NCBI RefSeq assembly: GCF_014199595.1
Contig: NZ_JACHNX010000002.1
Location: forward strand, 372,001-436,000
Length of the DNA stretch: 64,000 nt
Source of the DNA: Sphingomonas yabuuchiae
GTDB taxonomy: Bacteria > Pseudomonadota > Alphaproteobacteria > Sphingomonadales > Sphingomonadaceae
Reading direction: 5' to 3'
Under the pieces are notes generated by a model. It was given only the letters and a program-made list of their open reading frames with translations, made no database searches and was not told the DNA's origin. Below, piece by piece: positions 60,849-64,000 of the stretch; within the stretch, counting starts at the first letter, position 1, and each line of letters opens with the position of its first letter. The position numbers and the translations under genes were made by a program.

Positions 60849-61745
60849 ATGCGAATATTGGTCACAGGATTGGGCGACATTGCGCACAAGGCCTATCTGC
60901 CGGTCCTGTCGGCCATGCCCGACCTCCAGTTGCACCTTGCCACCCGCAACGCGCAGGTGCTTCAGCACGCCGGGCGCAGCTTTCGCGTTGCCGGACTTCA
61001 TTCCAGCCTGGATGAAGCGCTTCGAACCGAGAGCTTCGATGCCGCCTTCGTTCACGCCGCGACCGATGCGCATCCGGCGTTGGTGCAGCCCCTGCTCGAC
61101 CGGCGCATTCCGACCCTGGTCGACAAGCCGCTCGCCGACACACTGGACGAGGTCGAGCGGCTGGTGGCACTGGCGCAGCGGCAGGAGACGCTGCTGACCA
61201 TCGGCTTCAACCGCCGTTTTGCCCCCGGCCATGTCGCGTTGAAGGCCTTGCAGGGCGACCTGATCGTCATGGAAAAGCATCGCCATCGACAGCCCGATGC
61301 GCCGCGGCGGGTGATCTTCGACGACTTCATCCATGTCGTCGACACGCTGCTGTTCTTGGCGCCCGGCCTGGTCCTGCGCCGGACGATCGAGACGCATGTC
61401 GAGCAGGGCGAGCTGATTTCGGTCACGCTGATGCTGTCAGGCGACGGCTTTACCGCGATCGGGACCATGCACCGCAATAGCGGGCTGAACGAAGAGCGGC
61501 TCGACGTCATCGGCGACGGCCTTCGCCATTCCGTCCTCAACATGGCCGAGGAACGGCGCATGGACGGCGGCGAATGGCATCGGCGCCGGGGCGACTGGAC
61601 CACGGTCGGCAAGCAGCGCGGGTTCGAGGCGATGTGCGCCGAATTTCTGTCCGCCGTCAGGGAGCGCCGCCCGACTGACGCCGATGCGATCCTGGCGACG
61701 CATCGACTGTGCGAGGCGATCACCCGTCACGCCGAGGGTCTCTGA
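60849..61745 (+). CDS. Gfo/Idh/MocA family oxidoreductase
   Basis: The 298-aa NAD(P)-dependent dehydrogenase-like protein has a Rossmann start RILVTGLGDIAHKAYLP, ATDAHPALV and the family EKP-type motif as DKPLA (about residues 95-99), then GFNRRF. The C-terminal alpha/beta domain is shorter than in typical family members (about 340 aa). It could act on sugar derivatives produced by the cluster. It follows the LacI gene by 27 bp and precedes the ATP-grasp gene by 4 bp. Substrate unassigned. Confidence 0.82.
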   Translation: MRILVTGLGDIAHKAYLPVLSAMPDLQLHLATRNAQVLQHAGRSFRVAGLHSSLDEALRTESFDAAFVHAATDAHPALVQPLLDRRIPTLVDKPLADTLDEVERLVALAQRQETLLTIGFNRRFAPGHVALKALQGDLIVMEKHRHRQPDAPRRVIFDDFIHVVDTLLFLAPGLVLRRTIETHVEQGELISVTLMLSGDGFTAIGTMHRNSGLNEERLDVIGDGLRHSVLNMAEERRMDGGEWHRRRGDWTTVGKQRGFEAMCAEFLSAVRERRPTDADAILATHRLCEAITRHAEGL

Positions 61746-61749
61746 ACCC

Positions 61750-62715
61750 TTGTCACAGCTACGTCCTATACCACTGTTCAGAAACGAAAATCCTGGTTTC
61801 TTCCGCGACATGGCTTTGCCGATGACGCGCGCCTTCAACCACCTGATCGCGGGCGAGCATTTTGCCCGGCGTTTCGGTCGCTGGCCGCTACCGGCAGATG
61901 CGCCGGACGCTCTTATCAACGACGTCATCTTCGCTCGCATGATCGACCCGGACTGGTCGCCGCTGCACCGCGCCTTTATCGACAAGGAAACGGCCAAGAT
62001 CGAGGCCAGGCGCCTTTGCCCCGGCATCGCCGCCCCGGAAACGCTTCTGGTCATCCCCATCTCGGCGGTGGAGTCGGTCGAGCATCTGTTTCACCTGCTC
62101 GAGCCCTTTATAGGGACTGATGCCGTCGCGAAGCCAACCCACGCCAGCGGCGCCGTGACGTTCCTGCGTGACCTGAGACAGCCCACGGACCTGAACGCCC
62201 TCTACGACCTGTCCCTGCGCGACTATTCGACGCTGTTGCGGGAGATGCAATATGCCGGGCTGGACCGGAAGATCATCGTCGAGGCGATGATCCCGACCCA
62301 TGTGCCGGGGCCGCCCGACGATTACAAATTCCACTGTGTCCACGGCCAGCCGCTGCTCTGTCAAATCGACCATGGCCGCTTCGGGGCGTCATGGAGCCGC
62401 CTTTTCCACGTACCCGACTTTGCACCGATGGACGAGCGCGATGGCCTGAATGCTCCGGCCAGTTTTTTCCCTGCCGATCGCGAGCGGCTCGACAGGATGA
62501 TCGCCATGGCCGAGGCGCTGTCGGCGCCCTTCCCGTTCGTCCGCGTCGACCTGTACGACGGCGACGACGGCATCTATTTCGGCGAACTGACCTTCACCCC
62601 CGCCGCCTCGCTGGGCATCGCCCCCTCAGCCGCCGGGGTTCATCGGCTGAACGCGACCCACCGTATCTATAGTCGCATCCTGATGGACGCGCTGGCCGCC
62701 AAGGGGACGGATTAA
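61750..62715 (+). CDS. TupA-like ATP-grasp protein
   Basis: The ATP-grasp enzyme of about 321 aa is of the TupA/glycosyltransferase-linked type. Segments FIDKETAKIEARRL, KPTHASGAVTFL, KIIVEAMIP, DYKFHCVHGQP and VRVDLYDGDDGIYFGELTFTPAA fit the nucleotide-binding and metal-binding loops of this fold, which ligates carboxylates to amines, often for cell-surface polymers. The start is uncertain: TTG at 61750, ATG at 61810, or ATG at 61684, which would overlap the oxidoreductase gene. It follows the Gfo/Idh gene by 4 bp and is convergent with the esterase gene. Confidence 0.78.
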   Translation: MSQLRPIPLFRNENPGFFRDMALPMTRAFNHLIAGEHFARRFGRWPLPADAPDALINDVIFARMIDPDWSPLHRAFIDKETAKIEARRLCPGIAAPETLLVIPISAVESVEHLFHLLEPFIGTDAVAKPTHASGAVTFLRDLRQPTDLNALYDLSLRDYSTLLREMQYAGLDRKIIVEAMIPTHVPGPPDDYKFHCVHGQPLLCQIDHGRFGASWSRLFHVPDFAPMDERDGLNAPASFFPADRERLDRMIAMAEALSAPFPFVRVDLYDGDDGIYFGELTFTPAASLGIAPSAAGVHRLNATHRIYSRILMDALAAKGTD

Positions 62716-63428
62716 TCGGCAAGCTGCTTCGCCACCAGCGGCGCCACGCGATCGGCGATATGCGAGACACCGGTCGCATTGGGATGGACCCCGTCGCCCA
62801 GCATCAACTGCCGCTGCCCCAGCACACCCTGAAGGATGAAGGGGTCGAGCGCGGCCTTATGCTGCCTTGCAAGATCGGGCCATATCGCGTTGAACCTGTT
62901 GACGAAATCCGGCCCCAGATTGGGCGGCGCCATCATGCCGGTCAGGATCACCGGGATGCCGCGACGGTCGAGCTCGTCCAGCATCGCCGCCATGTTCGCG
63001 CGCGTCTCGGCCGGATCGACCTGCCGCAGCACGTCATTGCCGCCAAGACCCAGCATCACCAGGTCGGGCTTGGTCTTCATCCTGTCGAGCGTATAGGCCA
63101 GCCGCCGTCGTCCGTCGGCACTGGTATCGCCCGACACACCGGCATTCACCACCGTCGCATCGATACCCTGGCCGCGCAGCCGCGCCTGGATCGCATCCGG
63201 CAGGCTTTGCCCGCGCTGGAGACCGTAACCCGCATAAAGGCTGTCACCGAAAGCGAGCACGACGCGCTTCGGCCCCGACACCGGCACGCTGGGCGACGTC
63301 GCGGTAGAGGGCGCGGGCGTGGCCGTATTGGTCGCGGACAATGGCTCATCGCTCCGGCTGTTGCAGGCCGACAGGAGTGCGGCGGCTTGGAGAAGCGCGG
63401 CCCCGGCCACATATGGCATCTTCATCAT
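62712..63428 (-). CDS. tesA: arylesterase/lysophospholipase, SGNH hydrolase (TesA type)
   Basis: The 238-aa GDSL hydrolase has the catalytic Ser in LAFGDSLYAGYG, the oxyanion Asn in GLGGNDVL and the Asp-His pair in DGVHPNATG, in the order of the TesA/arylesterase family. The leader contains a lipobox (LLSACNS) and a Ser/Thr/Pro-rich linker, so it is probably a lipoprotein. The start could be 63428, 63425 or 63419. Divergently paired with a YbbA-like ABC ATPase, the same pairing as in many proteobacteria, which supports the identification. Overlaps the ATP-grasp stop by four bases. Confidence 0.88.
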   Translation of the reverse strand: MMKMPYVAGAALLQAAALLSACNSRSDEPLSATNTATPAPSTATSPSVPVSGPKRVVLAFGDSLYAGYGLQRGQSLPDAIQARLRGQGIDATVVNAGVSGDTSADGRRRLAYTLDRMKTKPDLVMLGLGGNDVLRQVDPAETRANMAAMLDELDRRGIPVILTGMMAPPNLGPDFVNRFNAIWPDLARQHKAALDPFILQGVLGQRQLMLGDGVHPNATGVSHIADRVAPLVAKQLAD

Positions 63429-63452
63429 CTCTGGCGTGGAATCCCCGCAACT

Positions 63453-64000
63453 ATGGTCGCAGGCAATATGGTCATCCGGGCCACGGATGTAAGGCTGACG
63501 CTGGGCGGGGCCGCGCCGGTTGAAATCCTGAAGGGCATCGACCTGGAGGTGGCGGATGGCGAAAGCCTGGCGCTGCTGGGCGCCTCGGGATCGGGCAAAT
63601 CCTCGCTGATGGCGGTGCTGTCCGGGCTGGAGCGCGCGACCTCGGGACGTGTCGAAGTCGCGGGCACCGATTTCGGGGCGCTGGACGAGGACGGTCTGGC
63701 CATCGCACGGCGCGGCCGGATCGGCATCGTCCTTCAGGCCTTCCACCTTCTGCCTACGATGACCGCGCGCGAGAATGTCGCGGTGCCGATGGAGTTGGCC
63801 GGGGAAACCGACGCCTTCGCCCGTGCAGAAGACGAACTGGCGGCGGTCGGGCTGGCGCATCGGCTCGACCATTATCCCGCCCAGCTATCGGGCGGCGAGC
63901 AGCAGAGGGTCGCCATCGCCCGTGCGCTTGGCCCGCGTCCCCGGATCGTCTTCGCCGACGAACCGACCGGCAATCTTGACGGCGCCACGGGCGTGCGCGT
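63453..64000 (+). CDS. ABC transporter ATP-binding protein, YbbA-like (3' truncated by window)
   Basis: The frame starts at ATG 63453 (second ATG 63468) and runs off the window, so about 182 residues are seen. It has Walker [10 protein letters not shown], a Q-loop ([17 protein letters not shown]), the signature [15 protein letters not shown] and Walker [13 protein letters not shown], all canonical for the MacB/LolD/YbbA ATPase group. In proteobacteria ybbA lies next to tesA and is followed by a large permease gene; that gene would lie beyond the window. Probably extracts lipids or lipoprotein-like substrates from the inner membrane. Confidence 0.92.
   Translation, partial: MVAGNMVIRATDVRLTLGGAAPVEILKGIDLEVADGESLALLGASGSGKSSLMAVLSGLERATSGRVEVAGTDFGALDEDGLAIARRGRIGIVLQAFHLLPTMTARENVAVPMELAGETDAFARAEDELAAVGLAHRLDHYPAQLSGGEQQRVAIARALGPRPRIVFADEPTGNLDGATGVR

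Overview
The window reads as chromosomal DNA of a high-GC alphaproteobacterium, most likely a sphingomonad (Sphingomonas or a close relative). The support is two very large TonB-dependent receptors of the Xanthomonas/Caulobacter-expanded type, a TonB receptor / tryptophan-halogenase-like / SapC / cupin locus typical of oligotrophic sugar users, and a mannonate dehydratase that closely resembles the Novosphingobium enzyme. I see no tRNA, rRNA, CRISPR array, intact transposase or integrase.

Region 1 (about 1-9.9 kb) is accessory DNA. It opens with the 3' end of a PD-(D/E)XK-type nuclease gene. Next comes a tightly overlapping four-gene ubiquitin-like operon: a triple ubiquitin-fold protein, an E2-like protein, an E1 fused to a JAMM peptidase, and a DUF6527 zinc protein. 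A 19-codon ORF with its own Shine-Dalgarno sequence follows. A minus-strand cluster contains a small protein with a relaxase-like His motif and an Xre/MbcA/ParS-like protein. After it come a gene-poor stretch with nested palindromes, a Fic protein with an inhibitory motif, and a two-gene hypothetical operon. The composition suggests a defence and mobile-element remnant island.

Region 2 (9.9-26.6 kb) is mostly housekeeping: a UDP-glucuronate epimerase-like SDR, a CinA-like protein, map, an AarF/UbiB kinase, an HExxH protein, purL, nhaA and a DUF418 protein. Iron genes follow (bfd, and a TonB receptor with a PepSY membrane protein), then a glutamine amidotransferase and an L,D-transpeptidase.

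Region 3 (26.6-40.1 kb) looks like a glucuronoxylan/hexuronate locus: a beta-propeller sugar dehydrogenase, a hexuronate-type MFS transporter, mannonate dehydratase, a secreted GH67 alpha-glucuronidase and a large TonB receptor ending in a strong terminator. A hybrid histidine kinase follows. GH67 would release (methyl)glucuronate, and the transporter and ManD would feed it into central metabolism.

Region 4 (40.1-46.9 kb) holds a DUF2076 protein, a Rieske/FAD reductase, a Dps-like ferritin, an unusual fusion of an alpha/beta hydrolase with a gluconate-2-dehydrogenase small-subunit domain, its GMC oxidoreductase partner, and a polysaccharide deacetylase-like protein.

Region 5 (46.9-62.7 kb) is a second carbohydrate locus: GH43, an MFS transporter, GH3, a TonB receptor divergent from GH3 across two AACGTT-centred operators, a halogenase-like protein, SapC, a cupin/JmjC protein, a second halogenase-like protein, a LacI regulator, a Gfo/Idh/MocA oxidoreductase and an ATP-grasp protein. 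The window ends with the divergent tesA/ybbA pair; ybbA runs off the edge.
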